A DNA stretch of 64,000 nucleotides, from NCBI RefSeq assembly GCF_000024105.1, contig NC_013171.1, forward strand, positions 1,298,501 to 1,362,500, in the 5' to 3' direction. Both the position numbers and the translations under genes were made by a program. Shown here piece after piece: positions 63,545-64,000 of this stretch. The stretch is from Anaerococcus prevotii DSM 20548. GTDB lineage: Bacteria; Bacillota; Clostridia; Tissierellales; Peptoniphilaceae. Position 1 is the first letter of the stretch, and every line of letters begins with the position of its first letter. The notes under the pieces were generated by a model. It worked only from the letters and a program-made list of their open reading frames with translations, searched no databases and was not told where the DNA came from.

Positions 63545-64000
63545 TTACTCTTCTACTTCTATTTTTATCTTATCTAAAGCATTTTTACATGCTTCTATTG
63601 CTTCTGTAATATCGTTACCTTGAGATATAACATAGGCAACTCTATCATTTGAATTTTTTATGGTATGAGAATATTCTCCAACTCCATGAACTATCTCTAC
63701 ATCCATAATTCCTTGTATTGCCTTTGCTTCTTCGATCCCTTTGATCTTTAGTATTTTTCCAGTATCACATTTTTTATATCTTATTACTGATGCTTTTTCA
63801 AAACTTTTTCTAACATCAATTTCTTGTCCAAGTGCAATTTTTATTGAAGCTTTCACCATATTTACCCCAGTTGAATATGGAACTAGGTGAGTTGTAATAT
63901 TATCTCCTCCTAATCTTGCACCTACTTCTACGACCTTAGGGCCATCTTTTGTAACTTTTATTTCAGTATGTGATGGGCCATTTTCAATCCCTATTGCTCT
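63545..64000 (-). CDS. ATP-grasp ligase, C-terminal part (5' truncated by window)
   Basis: The frame runs off the window edge; 151 residues are seen. AIGIENGPSHTEIKVTKDGP and VVEVGARLGGDNITTHLVP show the ATP-grasp metal-binding Glu/Arg/Gly segment of carboxylate-amine ligases. It ends 8 bp before the sugar transferase, in one operon. An internal ATG at 63859 is not the start. Confidence 0.85.
   Translation of the reverse strand, partial: RAIGIENGPSHTEIKVTKDGPKVVEVGARLGGDNITTHLVPYSTGVNMVKASIKIALGQEIDVRKSFEKASVIRYKKCDTGKILKIKGIEEAKAIQGIMDVEIVHGVGEYSHTIKNSNDRVAYVISQGNDITEAIEACKNALDKIKIEVEE

Overview
The window comes from a low-GC, Gram-positive-type anaerobe. The proteome points to Bacillota, most plausibly a Peptoniphilaceae/Tissierellia genus such as Anaerococcus; that placement is inferred from gene content and was not searched. 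Supporting signs are AGGAGG ribosome-binding sites, T-box leaders, a TTTGAC-type prfB frameshift site, a long-form hibernation factor, pyruvate phosphate dikinase with its regulator, and amino-acid-based metabolism. Positions of sites I located by eye may be off by one base.

Layout. 1-9 kb: tail of an S41-like protein, a membrane protein, then a tightly coupled four-gene operon (TerB_C-domain protein, BrxD-like ATPase, Lhr/BrxHI-like helicase, PD-(D/E)XK-like protein) that looks like a DNA-processing or defence module, followed by fructosamine kinase and a MarR regulator. 9.5-14.6 kb: potABCD polyamine transporter with a CapA-like lipoprotein. 14.7-22.1 kb: symporter plus CyuA, lactate dehydrogenase, hydrolase, a MITE-like palindrome, and a DUF969/DUF979/pcp operon. 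22.2-30 kb: rhodanese, cold-shock protein, methyltransferase, T-box-controlled valS, PPDK regulator and PPDK. 31-46.6 kb: aldehyde dehydrogenase, two NSS transporters, trpS, secA-prfB, hpf, an S9 peptidase, a BrkB-like protein and 5-FTHF cyclo-ligase. 47-49.4 kb: a T-box with an apparent Met specifier ahead of a YxjG/YxjH-type MetE-like enzyme and a cyclase-family hydrolase. 50-56.4 kb: an HTH-nucleotide-sugar dehydrogenase fusion, then a cluster of DUF2922, DUF1659, an NlpC/P60-like amidase, a YvrJ-like peptide, a structured RNA, a divergent sigma-70-family factor and a ComK-like protein. 56.4-64 kb: a lipoprotein, an FRG-domain protein in an AT-rich stretch, and the end of a polysaccharide locus (Wzy-like polymerase, glycosyltransferase, two ATP-grasp ligases, initiating sugar transferase).

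Two things stand out. First, seven intergenic regions (about 30.1-31.0, 35.5-36.35, 41.6-42.35, 46.6-47.0, 49.45-50.0, 51.6-52.5 and 54.8-55.8 kb) are built from a shared set of modular palindromic repeats. Their stems vary between copies by compensatory changes (GCTTC/GAAGC, ATTTC/GAAAT, ACCTC/GAGGT, GTTTC/GAAAC), which indicates selection or mutation acting on a folded structure. Second, the sigma-factor cluster has two copies of a 36-bp promoter-like motif with identical spacing. One lies before the DUF1659/DUF2922 pair and one before a multi-hairpin leader that runs into the YvrJ-like/amidase pair. I infer a small dedicated regulon consisting of a holin-like peptide, a cell-wall amidase, two small proteins and an RNA, next to a ComK-family protein.
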